Positions 6,698 through 17,465 of a stretch of DNA of 64,000 nt are shown piece by piece. The first letter of the stretch is position 1, and the number at the start of each line of letters is the position of its first letter. The DNA comes from Hyphomonadaceae bacterium UBA5336. Its GTDB lineage: Bacteria > Pseudomonadota > Alphaproteobacteria > Caulobacterales > Hyphomonadaceae. The notes under the pieces are model-generated. The model did no database searches and had not been told where the DNA came from. It saw nothing but the letters and a program-made list of their open reading frames with translations. The DNA is taken from positions 148,014-212,013 of the forward strand of contig DHQO01000022.1 in NCBI GenBank assembly GCA_002408125.1, given 5' to 3'. The position numbers and the translations under genes were made by a program.

Positions 6698-7384
6698 CTA
6701 GTTACTCGGCGCGTCGCTGGTCTCCAGCGCGTCGAAGGCACTCTCGACTTCGCGGCTGCTTTCCAGATCGCTCGTCATCTCGCGGATCTTGGCGATCAGC
6801 GCATCGGCCGAGCCATTCGTGCGGTCGAGCAGGGCGAGGAACTGGGCGCGCTGTTCGATGGCGAGCCAGAGCAGGTTGCCTTCGATGTTCAGGGCCACGT
6901 CCACGACCTGATACTCCCCATCGCGGTTCAGCACGCGCCAGCGCACATCCATGGCCTGGCCATCCTCGCGCGGGATGCGTGTGTTGACGATGGAATCGCG
7001 CGGCGTGCGGTCATAGGAACCGGTCACTTCCACGCGCTCGCCGCGATAGCGGTCAAGCTCGCTTTCATAGACCGCCAGCGCATAGGCGCGGAAAGCCTCG
7101 CGATACTCTTCCAGTTCGGCCTCGGTGAAAGTGCGCGCATAGCGCCCGATCACGAAATTCGACACCGCGTTGAGGTCGGTGAACTGGTCCATATAGCGTT
7201 CGAACGCCGCAGTGCGGGAATCGGCATCCAGGGCCGGATCGTTCAGGGTTTGCAGCACATTGTTGGCATTCTCGGCGACGTAGCGCTCGGACGCGTCGTC
7301 AGCCGTTGCAGCGCCAGCCAGGGCAAGAGCACCCAGCGCGCTGGCAGCCATGTATTTCAGGTTCAGTTTCATCATCTCATCCAC
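6698..7384 (-). CDS. mlaC: MlaC-type phospholipid-binding periplasmic protein
   Basis: The 228-residue protein has an N-terminal signal peptide (LKYMAASALGALALAGAATA) and then the MlaC/Ttg2D fold pattern: RYMDQFTDLNAVSNFVIGRYARTFTEAELEEYREAFRAY, then VTGSYDR and WRVLNRDGEYQVVDVALNIEG. MlaC ferries phospholipid between the outer-membrane MlaA complex and the inner-membrane MlaFEDB transporter. ATG codons at 7384, 7375 and 7372 are all possible starts; MKLNLKY from 7372 gives the neatest signal peptide. It follows mlaA by 18 bases, so the two are an operon. Confidence 0.9.
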   Translation of the reverse strand: MDEMMKLNLKYMAASALGALALAGAATADDASERYVAENANNVLQTLNDPALDADSRTAAFERYMDQFTDLNAVSNFVIGRYARTFTEAELEEYREAFRAYALAVYESELDRYRGERVEVTGSYDRTPRDSIVNTRIPREDGQAMDVRWRVLNRDGEYQVVDVALNIEGNLLWLAIEQRAQFLALLDRTNGSADALIAKIREMTSDLESSREVESAFDALETSDAPSN

Positions 7385-7402
7385 CCTTTTTTGTCGTTGG
7401 GC

Positions 7403-8167
7403 TCATTCCTCGAAATCATCAAAATCATCGAAATCGGGCAAATCTGTGTACGGGTCTGCTTCTTCCCGCCCATTGCGGATCGCCGCTTCACGCGCAGACG
7501 AGTAGGCCCGGCGCAACGCGACATAGGGCTCAGGCTGGGCCCGCAGGGTTTCCAGCTCGTCATCCAGCGCCGCGCGCACCTCCAAACCGCCGAGAATTCC
7601 GCGGGTTAGGGCGATCTGGTCGTCCAGGTCGGGATCGTCAAACTCGATCCAGGTCATCGGATCGATCGCATAGTCGACCCCCATGCCGAGGCCATCACGA
7701 AGATTTGTAGGCCCGAGCAGCGGGATCACCAGATACGGCCCGCCGGAGACGCCCCAGACACCAAGCGTCTGGCCGAAATCCTCGCGGTGTTTTTCCACGC
7801 CAAGCTCATGCTTTGCAGGATCAAGCAGGCCGGCGATCCCGAAGGTGGAGTTGATCACGAACCGTACGGCTGTGTTGCCTGCGCGCTCGCCCTCGCCCTG
7901 CAGCACATCGTTCACGAACACGACCGGGCTGGACAGATTGGACAGGAAATTGCCGATGCCGATGCGGGCAAACTCCGGCGTGATCGTGACATAGGCATCC
8001 GTTACCGGGCCGATCACGGCCTTGTCGGCCGCTTCGTTGAAGGCGAAGACTTGGCGGTTTACCGGTTCGAACGGATCATAGACATCGCCCGAAGTGGCGG
8101 CCGGCTGTGTTGCGCAGGCTCCGAGCATCGAGGCCATGAGCACTGAACTGGTAAGTGAGCGATGCAT
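7403..8167 (-). CDS. mlaA: MlaA/VacJ outer-membrane lipoprotein
   Basis: The 254-residue protein has a lipoprotein signal with lipobox LGAC (cysteine 18) and the MlaA hallmark DPFEPVNRQVFAFNEAADK, then VRFVINSTFGIAGLLDPA, the DFGQTLGVWGV block and YLVIPLLGPTNLRD. MlaA removes misplaced phospholipid from the outer leaflet of the outer membrane and passes it to MlaC. It ends in an acidic tail (DLPDFDDFDDFEE). It is the first gene of the mlaA-mlaC pair, divergent from the methionine operon. Confidence 0.95.
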   Translation of the reverse strand: MHRSLTSSVLMASMLGACATQPAATSGDVYDPFEPVNRQVFAFNEAADKAVIGPVTDAYVTITPEFARIGIGNFLSNLSSPVVFVNDVLQGEGERAGNTAVRFVINSTFGIAGLLDPAKHELGVEKHREDFGQTLGVWGVSGGPYLVIPLLGPTNLRDGLGMGVDYAIDPMTWIEFDDPDLDDQIALTRGILGGLEVRAALDDELETLRAQPEPYVALRRAYSSAREAAIRNGREEADPYTDLPDFDDFDDFEE

Positions 8168-8284
8168 CTATCTTCCCTTCGTCGGACAGCATATGCGAAC
8201 GATTGCTCTAATTCTCAAGCCTTATCGAACCACGATAACGGTCTCACAGACAAAGGAGTGTCTTCACCGCAACAGGCTTGCGTG

Positions 8285-8308
8285 TCATATAAAAGTATCT
8301 TTATATGA
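8285..8308. promoter_or_regulatory. Perfect 24-bp palindrome, candidate SahR operator
   Basis: TCATATAAA (8285-8293) and TTTATATGA (8300-8308) are exact reverse complements around AGTATC. The right arm ends four bases before the ATG of the ArsR-type regulator gene (8313). ArsR-family repressors bind AT-rich dyads of this kind, and SahR regulators are known to control their own SAM-cycle operons. A repressor bound here would block the operon promoter or its translation start region. Its identity as the SahR site is inferred from position and symmetry. Confidence 0.7.
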
Positions 8309-8312
8309 TCAT

Positions 8313-9302
8313 ATGGGACATTCTCTGGAGGATACGGTCGCCCGTTTGCGGGCGGCGGGAGAGCCGACACGGCTGCGGATCCTGGCGCTGTTGCGCCGGG
8401 GGGATCTGGCCGTGGGCGAGCTTGTACAGATCCTTGGTCTCAGCCAGCCGCGCCTGTCCCACCAGCTCAAAGTGCTTGCAAATGCCGGTCTTGTCACCCG
8501 CCTGCCGGAAGGGGCGTGGGTCTTTTACCGGGCCCGGCGTGATGGGCCGGCCGGCGAACTGATCGATCTCGTCCTGTCCCAGGCTGATCTCACCATTGGC
8601 GCATTTGCCCGCGATGCAGCCCAGCTTTCTGCCATCGAGGCCTCGCGCGCGAGCGCGGCGGCGGCCTATTTCGACCATGTCGCTCATACCTGGGATGCCA
8701 TCCGCGCCCTGCATTATCCCGAACAGGCGATCGAAACCGCGCTGCTGGAGTCCGCCGGCCCCGGCCCGTTCGGTCAGGTCATCGATATCGGCACCGGCAC
8801 AGGGCGGATGCTGACCCTGTTCGCCCCACTTGCCCTGCGCGCCGAAGGTCTCGACCTCAGCCATCAGATGCTGACCGTGGCACGCGACAATCTCGCACGC
8901 GCGCGCGTGCCCAATGCCGCCGTGCGCCAGGGCGATGCCTGCGCGACGCCGTTCGAGGACGCCTCGGCCGATCTCGTGATCGTCCATCAAGTGCTGCACT
9001 ATATTGATCGACCGGCCCAGGTGCTGCGCGAGGCCGGCAGGATCCTGAAGCCGGGCGGAAAGCTGCTGATCGTGGACTTCGCGCCGCACGACCTGGAATT
9101 CCTGCGCGCCGAGCATGGCCATCGCCGGCTCGGTGTCGCAGAGGAAGCCCTGACGGACTGGGCACGCGGCACCGGGCTCGCCCCGCGCCTGGAGCACCGT
9201 TTCGATCCACCCGATGCCACCCGCGACGGCCTGTCTGTCGTGATCTGGTCGGCCCACAAACCGGGCAGCACGCCCGCACTCGTTGAGGAGGCTGCAGCAT
9301 GA
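8313..9302 (+). CDS. sahR: SahR-type ArsR regulator with methyltransferase-fold sensor domain
   Basis: The 329-residue protein has an ArsR winged helix at about 5-90 (EPTRLRILALLRRGDLAVGELVQILGLSQPRLSHQLKVL) and a class I methyltransferase fold at about 130-320 with motif I VIDIGTGTGRML (about 156-167) and later VLHYIDRP and AGRILKPGGKLLIVDF. This fusion upstream of metF/metH is the SahR architecture: repression of SAM-cycle genes is relieved when S-adenosylhomocysteine binds the methylase-like domain. The frame is open further upstream, but ATG 8313 is where homology begins and lies just after the palindromic operator. It overlaps metF by four bases (ATGA). Confidence 0.85.
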   Translation: MGHSLEDTVARLRAAGEPTRLRILALLRRGDLAVGELVQILGLSQPRLSHQLKVLANAGLVTRLPEGAWVFYRARRDGPAGELIDLVLSQADLTIGAFARDAAQLSAIEASRASAAAAYFDHVAHTWDAIRALHYPEQAIETALLESAGPGPFGQVIDIGTGTGRMLTLFAPLALRAEGLDLSHQMLTVARDNLARARVPNAAVRQGDACATPFEDASADLVIVHQVLHYIDRPAQVLREAGRILKPGGKLLIVDFAPHDLEFLRAEHGHRRLGVAEEALTDWARGTGLAPRLEHRFDPPDATRDGLSVVIWSAHKPGSTPALVEEAAA

Positions 9303-10222
9303 CGCAGATGTCGGTTGCACAGCGACAGCGTGACCGCGCGCCGTCGGTATCGTTCGAATTCTTCCCGCCCAAGTCCGAGGCAATGTCGGAGAAGCTCTGG
9401 GAATGCGTCAAACGCCTGGAGCCCATGTCGCCGACCTTTGTGTCGGTGACCTATGGCGCCGGCGGGTCCACGCGCGAGCGCACCCACGACACGGTGCAGA
9501 AACTCGCCCAGGAGACCAGCCTGACCCCGGCCGCGCACCTGACCTGCGTGGACGCCACGAAGGAAGAGGTCCATCAGGTCGCCGAGGATTACTGGCAGGC
9601 CGGCGTGAAGCATATCGTGGCCCTGCGCGGGGACAGCCCGGACGGCATGGGCAAGCCCTTTGCGCCGCATCCGGGCGGCTATGCCAGCTCTGTGGATCTG
9701 GTTGCCGGCCTGCGCGCCCACCGGCCCGAGCTTGGCAAATGCTTCGAGGTGTCGGTCGCCTGCTATCCCGAGCGCCATCCCGATAGCCGGGGCTGGAACG
9801 GCGACATGGACATCCTGAAGGCCAAGCAGGATGCCGGCGCCGACCGCGCCATCACGCAATTCTTCTTCGAGCCGGACACCTATTTCCGCTTTCTCGACCG
9901 CGTACAGGCGGCCGGCATCACCATGCCCGTGGTGCCGGGCATCATGCTGCAGCCGAACTTCAAGGGCCTTCAGCGCATCGCCGGCCTGTGCAAGGCCGCC
10001 CTGCCGGACTGGCTTTGCCAGCTTTATGACGGGCTTGATGAGGATCCGACCACGCGCGACCTGATCACGGCGAATGTCGCCGCCGAGCTCTGCTTCAACC
10101 TCGCCGAACAGGGCGTGGACACATTCCATTTCTACACGCTCAACCGGGCCAATCTCGCCCTGTCGACCTGCTATCTGCTGGGCCTGAAACCGGCCGAGCC
10201 CTCCACCAAGGAAGCCGCCTGA
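9299..10222 (+). CDS. metF: Methylenetetrahydrofolate reductase
   Basis: The 307-residue protein has the MetF TIM-barrel pattern: PSVSFEFFPPKS near the start, FVSVTYGAGGSTRERT, the AHLTCVDATKEEV strand, IVALRGDSPDG, and AGADRAITQFFFEPDTYFRF. It reduces 5,10-methylene-THF to 5-methyl-THF, using FAD, and so supplies the methyl group for MetH. It overlaps the regulator gene by four bases and precedes the MetH N-half by three, which means one transcript. Confidence 0.97.
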   Translation: MTQMSVAQRQRDRAPSVSFEFFPPKSEAMSEKLWECVKRLEPMSPTFVSVTYGAGGSTRERTHDTVQKLAQETSLTPAAHLTCVDATKEEVHQVAEDYWQAGVKHIVALRGDSPDGMGKPFAPHPGGYASSVDLVAGLRAHRPELGKCFEVSVACYPERHPDSRGWNGDMDILKAKQDAGADRAITQFFFEPDTYFRFLDRVQAAGITMPVVPGIMLQPNFKGLQRIAGLCKAALPDWLCQLYDGLDEDPTTRDLITANVAAELCFNLAEQGVDTFHFYTLNRANLALSTCYLLGLKPAEPSTKEAA

Positions 10223-10225
10223 GCC

Positions 10226-11260
10226 ATGCAACTGACCGACACGCTCGCGGCCCTCGCCCGCGAGGCCGAGACCCGCATCCTGATCCTCGACGGCGCCATG
10301 GGCACGCAGATTCAGGGCTTCAAATTCTCCGAGGAGGATTTCCGAGGCGAGCGATTTGCCGATTGGGGCTCCAGCCTGAAGGGCAATAACGACCTTCTGA
10401 ATCTCACCCAGCCGGATGCCATCCGCACCATCCACCAGCGCTATATCGCCGCCGGGGCGGACCTGATCGAGACCAACACCTTCTCGGCTACGACCATCGC
10501 CATGGCTGATTATGGCATGGAGGGGCTCGCCGATGAGATTGCGGCGGAAGGCGCGCGGCTGGCGCGCGAAGCTGCCGAGGGCGCGGGCCGCCCGGTCGCC
10601 GTGCTCGGCGCCATCGGGCCGACCAACAAGACCCTGTCGCTGAGCCCCGATGTGAACGATCCGGGTTATCGCGAAGTGACCTTCGAGCAGGTGCGCACCG
10701 CCTATGAGGCGCAGGTGCGCGCCATGGCACCTTATGTCGATGCGCTGCTGATCGAGACCGTGTTCGACACGCTGAATGCCAAGGCCGCAGTCAAGGCAAT
10801 CCTCGACGCCGATCCTGGCCTGCCGATCATCATTTCCGGCACCATCACCGATGCCTCGGGGCGCACCCTGTCGGGCCAGACGGCGGAAGCCTTCTGGTAC
10901 TCGATCCGCCATGCCAAGCCCTGGGCTGTGGGTCTCAATTGCGCGCTCGGCGCGGAGATGATGCGCCCGCACATCCAGGCGATCTCGCGCGTGGCCGACA
11001 CCCGCATCATCGCCTATCCCAATGCCGGTCTGCCGAACGCTTTTGGGGAATATGACGAAACGCCCGACCAGACGGGCGCTTTGCTCGCCGACTGGGCGAA
11101 ATCGGGCCTTGTGAACATTCTCGGCGGCTGCTGCGGGACCACGCCCGACCATATCGTCGCCATTGCAAGGACCGCAAATGGCAAGACCCCGCGCGCCATC
11201 CCGGCGGCCAGGCCCGGCATGCACCTGTCCGGGCTGGAGCCGTTTGAGCTGGCAAGCTGA
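10226..11260 (+). CDS. metH: Methionine synthase, homocysteine-binding half (split MetH)
   Basis: The 344-residue protein is only the homocysteine S-methyltransferase domain of cobalamin-dependent MetH. It has ILDGAMGTQIQ, the NTFSATTIAMADY block and zinc-ligand cysteines Cys239 (GLNCALGAEMMRPH) and Cys302/Cys303 (GGCCGTTPDH). This domain activates homocysteine as a zinc thiolate. The folate, cobalamin and reactivation domains are encoded separately at 12386-15022. Splitting of MetH into two proteins is known in several alphaproteobacteria such as Caulobacter; here two other genes lie between the halves. Its stop overlaps the next start (TGATG). Confidence 0.95.
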   Translation: MQLTDTLAALAREAETRILILDGAMGTQIQGFKFSEEDFRGERFADWGSSLKGNNDLLNLTQPDAIRTIHQRYIAAGADLIETNTFSATTIAMADYGMEGLADEIAAEGARLAREAAEGAGRPVAVLGAIGPTNKTLSLSPDVNDPGYREVTFEQVRTAYEAQVRAMAPYVDALLIETVFDTLNAKAAVKAILDADPGLPIIISGTITDASGRTLSGQTAEAFWYSIRHAKPWAVGLNCALGAEMMRPHIQAISRVADTRIIAYPNAGLPNAFGEYDETPDQTGALLADWAKSGLVNILGGCCGTTPDHIVAIARTANGKTPRAIPAARPGMHLSGLEPFELAS

Positions 11261-11958
11261 TGACGGACATGAGTATTTCCAGATACGGCTATAAGGATGC
11301 AGCGACGGCCAGGCGCTATGCCGCCGGGGGACGAGCGATGTTCCTGCCCGGCAGCCCCATGATGCATGCACTGACGCTCCAGTTGCTGGACGAGACCGTG
11401 CCAGAAGATGGCCGGGTTCTGGTTCTTGGCGCGGGCGGCGGCATGGAGCTCGGTGTCTTTGCCGCGCATGCGCCGGGCTGGGCGTTCACTGGCGTAGATC
11501 CTTCCGCGGAAATGCTGGCGGCCGGGCGCGAGGCCCTGGGTGAGGTCTCGAACCAGATCGAGTGGGTAGAGGGCTATATCCCCGATGCGCCTGACGGCCC
11601 CTATGATGGCGCCACCTGTCTGCGCACGCTGCACTTCGTTGCCGATAATGGCGACAAGCTGGAAGCTCTGAAGGCGATCCGGGCCCGGCTGAAGCCCGGC
11701 GGGGCTTTCATCCTGGTCGACAATTGCAATCCGGGCGGGACGCTGGACTTCGAACGGCATGCAGCCCGCTTTGTTGAGCAGGGCCGCCGGGCCGGTGCGG
11801 CAGATGACATGCTTGCCAGAGCGCGCGCGAGCCTGACCGGCAAAACCGAAATGGTCTCGCCCGAGCGTGAGGTTGAGTTGCTGACAGAAGCCGGGTTTCG
11901 CGAGATTGATCTTTTTTATGCCGCTCTTTCCTGGCGCGGCTGGGTGGCGCGGGCATGA
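11260..11958 (+). CDS. Class I SAM-dependent methyltransferase between the metH halves
   Basis: The 232-residue protein has motif I VLVLGAGGGMELGVFA, an acidic loop (FTGVDPSAEMLAAGREAL), then DGATCLRTLHFV and IRARLKPGGAFILVDN, i.e. a Rossmann-type methyltransferase similar to trans-aconitate or tellurite/ubiquinone-type enzymes. The substrate cannot be told. It overlaps the MetH N-half by one base and the next gene by four, so it is co-translated inside the methionine operon and would respond to SahR. Producing SAH, it is chemically linked to the SAM cycle, but a specific role is not known. Confidence 0.85.
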   Translation: MTDMSISRYGYKDAATARRYAAGGRAMFLPGSPMMHALTLQLLDETVPEDGRVLVLGAGGGMELGVFAAHAPGWAFTGVDPSAEMLAAGREALGEVSNQIEWVEGYIPDAPDGPYDGATCLRTLHFVADNGDKLEALKAIRARLKPGGAFILVDNCNPGGTLDFERHAARFVEQGRRAGAADDMLARARASLTGKTEMVSPEREVELLTEAGFREIDLFYAALSWRGWVARA

Positions 11959-12385
11959 CGACGAACGGCCCCGTCTCCTCCGGCGATCTTTTCGTCTTTT
12001 ATGGCCTGCTCAAGCAGGGCGCTTCCGGTATGCCGGCACATATCGACCTGGAAGCAGCCGGTACATTCGGCTCGCCCTGCTGGCTTCGCGGGGTGCTTTA
12101 TGATCTTGGCGGCTTTCCCGGCGTGGTGGCGGGCGAGGGGCTGTGCCAGGGCATACGTTATCGGATGACCGACACCTCCATCATCGCCGCGCTGGACGAA
12201 TTCGAGGATGTCGTGCCGGGCGACCCGGCCCGCTCGCTCTATGAACGCCGCAAGGTGGCGCTCCTGGATGCCGGCGGCGCCGGGACGGGCGAAGAGGCCT
12301 GGATCTACTGGTACATCCAGCCCGTCACGGGCTTTGAACAGATCACCGACGGCAACTGGCCGCTCGAACGGGGATGGACGAGGAA

Positions 12386-12389
<4 letters not shown>
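11955..12389 (+). CDS. Gamma-glutamylcyclotransferase (GGCT/AIG2)-like protein
   Basis: The 144-residue protein has the GGCT-like signature: FVFYGLLKQG at the N-terminus (the Y-G-x-L loop), then GVLYDLGGFPGVV, LDEFEDVVPGDPARSLYERRKV and WIYWY. This fold releases 5-oxoproline from gamma-glutamyl amines or peptides; the acidic residue of the LDEFED segment is the likely catalytic position. It is held between the two metH halves by overlapping stop/start codons (ATGA on both sides), so it is part of the operon. A link to glutathione or gamma-glutamyl turnover downstream of homocysteine is an inference. Confidence 0.8.
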
Positions 12390-15022
<2,633 letters not shown>

Positions 15023-15036
15023 CGGAGAACCAAGGC

Positions 15037-15582
15037 ATGGCAAGAGAGTTCGAGTTCAAATGTCATGAATGCGGAGAGATCCACTCAGGTTCACCATCAC
15101 TCTCGTACGCCTTCCCGACTTATGTCTTCGGCGTGCCAGAAGAAGAACGCCCCGAACGTGTGAAGCATTCGTCGGATTTGTGCCGGATACTTGGTCCCAA
15201 CGGTGTGGATGGTGATGACACCATCTATTGTGTTCGCGTCACGCTGAACGTGCCGATCCACGGCGCTGATGACCCTTTCTGTTGGGGGGTTTGGGTCACT
15301 CAGTCGAAGGAAAGTTTCGACAGGTATTTGGAGACGTTTTCAGAAGACCAGTCAGAGCTGCAAAGCTTCGGCTGGCTCGCGGTCACAATGCCGGGTTACA
15401 ACACAACCGAACCCGGAGAGCCCTATGAGCACTTGGCCTGCGACGTAAATTGGGGACCTCCGGGGAAAAGGCCGAAGATCGAACTGCATGAAAGTGAGCA
15501 CCAGTTGTTCCTGGATCAACGCGATGGAATTAGCTGGGACCGTGCGATCGAACTCGCCACTTTGGCCATACACTCAGGCTAG
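15037..15582 (+). CDS. DUF2199 domain-containing protein
   Basis: The 181-residue soluble protein starts with a Cys-x-x-Cys pair (FKCHECGEIH), then LSYAFPTYVFGVPEEER, SSDLCRILGPNGVDGDDTIYCVRVTLNVPI, WGVWVTQSKESFDRYLE and LFLDQRDGISWDRAIELA, the pattern of DUF2199 proteins. Function is unknown. It is visibly less GC-rich than metH just upstream and the membrane-protein gene downstream, which suggests recent acquisition. It begins 14 bases after metH, so some read-through is likely, and it ends convergent with the next gene (four-base overlap). Confidence 0.8.
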   Translation: MAREFEFKCHECGEIHSGSPSLSYAFPTYVFGVPEEERPERVKHSSDLCRILGPNGVDGDDTIYCVRVTLNVPIHGADDPFCWGVWVTQSKESFDRYLETFSEDQSELQSFGWLAVTMPGYNTTEPGEPYEHLACDVNWGPPGKRPKIELHESEHQLFLDQRDGISWDRAIELATLAIHSG

Positions 15583-16229
15583 CCCCGCCGCGCGGCGCGC
15601 CTTGCCATCATTTTCTGCCCCTCGCGGGCGAAATGGCGGCGCTGGGCGAGGACCATGGGCGGGGGGCGCTTCATCACTTTTGGCTTGGCCGGGGCGGCGG
15701 CCTCCTGATGGGCGAGGGCCGGATTGGCGGCCATGGCGCGCAGGAGGGCGGCGGGGATGGTGACGGTTTCCTCTTCCTCTGGAGTTTCCGGTTCGGCCTT
15801 TACCTTCACCTTCTTGCCCTTGCGCAGGTCCCACATGGCGATCGCCAGCAGAACCGCGATCGCGCCGGCGCCGGCAACGGCGCCTTCAGCCGTGCTCGGG
15901 TCGCGCCACCAGCCCTCCTCGAAGTCGACGAGGAAGGCGTAAGGGAAGCCTGCTGCGCAGCCGAGCAGATACCAGGACAGCGCACCATGCCGGCGTTGGG
16001 TCACCAGCACCGAGGCGGTGTAAAGACACATGGCGGCGAGGAAATAGGGCAGGCCGTAATGGATGCCGAGTTCGCGCCAGTCCACATCGGCCATGACCGG
16101 GCCGAGATTGTCCTTGTTGATCATGCCGAGGATCATCACGATGGACGGCCAGCGAATGGCCGCCATGGCGCCGAAGGCGAAGGCCACGGCGAGCAGGGAG
16201 ACGAGCAGGGCAATGATCTTGCGGGGCAT
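15579..16229 (-). CDS. Uncharacterised membrane protein
   Basis: From the ATG at 16229 the protein (about 216 residues) begins MPRKIIALLVSLLAVAFAFG and shows about four hydrophobic segments in the first 130 residues, then a Lys/Glu/Pro-rich cytoplasmic tail ending in a basic stretch (AREGQKMMARRAARRG). An upstream in-frame ATG at 16286 would add 19 residues without a recognisable function. I do not recognise the family. Confidence 0.65.
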   Translation of the reverse strand: MPRKIIALLVSLLAVAFAFGAMAAIRWPSIVMILGMINKDNLGPVMADVDWRELGIHYGLPYFLAAMCLYTASVLVTQRRHGALSWYLLGCAAGFPYAFLVDFEEGWWRDPSTAEGAVAGAGAIAVLLAIAMWDLRKGKKVKVKAEPETPEEEETVTIPAALLRAMAANPALAHQEAAAPAKPKVMKRPPPMVLAQRRHFAREGQKMMARRAARRG

Positions 16230-16454
16230 CCAGTTAGCCTTATCCAAAACGCATTGATGGCCGATGAAGGCGGCGCTGGAATTCATTCAGCCTTGGCAAC
16301 GAATTGGTCAGGCTTTCGCGCCCGACTGAGAGATCTGCGCCAAAGTAAACTGCAAGTATTTGCCGGTTTTCCTGCCGGCACGCTTGGCAAGCGAAGCCCG
16401 GTCGGGGCACCCTCCTGACAGGGGAGTGCTCAACGGCTGGAGACGAAGGATACA

Positions 16455-16799
16455 ATGAAATCGATCGAGGGATGGATCGCCGCCGGAATTGGCTGTCTGG
16501 CGCTTGCAGCCTGTGGCGGTGGGACAGGCGGTGCCTCGGCCAGCGCCGGGCGAGATCTTGCAGAAGCCTGCACCAGCGAGCTGAACATGTCCGGGGCGGT
16601 CTGCGAGTGTATCGGGGAGACCGCCACGGAGGAGCTCAATGGCCGGCAGATCAGGTTCCTGCTGGCTGCAGTGCGTGATGAGGAGGCCCGCGCCGAACGC
16701 CTACGCGAGGAAATGGGGATGGCCGATGCCACCGAGGCAGGCCTGTTCCTGGTCGGCGCGCCGGCAGACTGCGCGCGCAAACTCTCCGGGGAGCACTGA
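16455..16799 (+). CDS. Small predicted lipoprotein
   Basis: The 114-residue protein has a lipobox LAAC (cysteine 20) followed by a Gly/Ala/Ser linker. The mature domain has five further cysteines (ACTSEL, VCECIG, DCARKL), perhaps disulfide-bonded in the periplasm. ATG is preceded by GAAGGA. No family was recognised; it is divergent from the membrane-protein gene. Confidence 0.65.
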   Translation: MKSIEGWIAAGIGCLALAACGGGTGGASASAGRDLAEACTSELNMSGAVCECIGETATEELNGRQIRFLLAAVRDEEARAERLREEMGMADATEAGLFLVGAPADCARKLSGEH

Positions 16800-16919
16800 G
16801 GCAAGGTTCGCTCCATCCGCCGCGTAAACAGAGCGTTAAGCCTGTTTCCCCAATTCACCCTGCCAGCGTGACGGAAAGCTACCACCTGTGTGCAAAGAGA
16901 GCATCCTGGAGGTGCTTTC

Positions 16920-17462
16920 ATGGTAAATCAGGCGAAGCGGATAGCGAACCAGCAAGAAGAGGCCCGACTGGCCTGCTTGCACCGGTTGCTCGTGCTCGAC
17001 GCGCCGCCGGACAATCGACTGGACACCATCGTACGCACGGCCCAGCGAGCCTTTGACGTTCAGGGCGCGCTGATCACATTGGTTGACCGCAACCGGCAAT
17101 GGTTCCTGGCGCGCACGGGGTTCGATCTCACCGAGACCAGCCGTGATCTGTCCTTCTGCAATACCACGATCCGTACCTCATTGCCGGTGGTCATCGGCGA
17201 TACGCATGAAGATGAGCACTATGCCGACCATCCTCTGGTCGTCGGCCCGCCTCATATCCGGTTTTATGCCGGCGTGTCGCTGACAGCCGAGCAGCGTCAC
17301 CGCATCGGCACGATCTGCTTGGTCGACCCCCGCCCCCGCAACTTTCCCGACAGTCAGATTTCCCAGCTGGTCGGCCTTGCCCGCCTCTCCATGCTGGAGA
17401 TCAGCCGGTTCGCGAACCAGCGCAAGCTGGCCGAACGCCTCGAACAGCTTGAGGTCGCCTGA
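16920..17462 (+). CDS. GAF-domain sensor protein
   Basis: The 180-residue protein is essentially one GAF domain: ETRLDTI-like N-terminal helix (DNRLDTIVRTAQRAFDVQGALITLVD), RQWFLARTGFDLTETSRDLSFCNTTIR, the ADHPLVVGPPHIRFYAGVSL strand and IGTICLVDPRPRNF. This is the free-standing GAF type often fused to GGDEF/EAL modules. ATG 16920 has GGAGGTG seven bases before it, so the longer frame from 16890 is rejected. It precedes the PAS-GGDEF-EAL gene by three bases and is probably its sensory partner; the ligand is unknown. Confidence 0.85.
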   Translation: MVNQAKRIANQQEEARLACLHRLLVLDAPPDNRLDTIVRTAQRAFDVQGALITLVDRNRQWFLARTGFDLTETSRDLSFCNTTIRTSLPVVIGDTHEDEHYADHPLVVGPPHIRFYAGVSLTAEQRHRIGTICLVDPRPRNFPDSQISQLVGLARLSMLEISRFANQRKLAERLEQLEVA

Positions 17463-17465
17463 GCC

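Noticed and set aside
8999..11371. Very long minus-strand ORF (790 codons) over metF and metH
   Set aside because: It is antisense to well-recognised genes, and such ORFs are expected in high-GC DNA; its translation has no recognisable domain.
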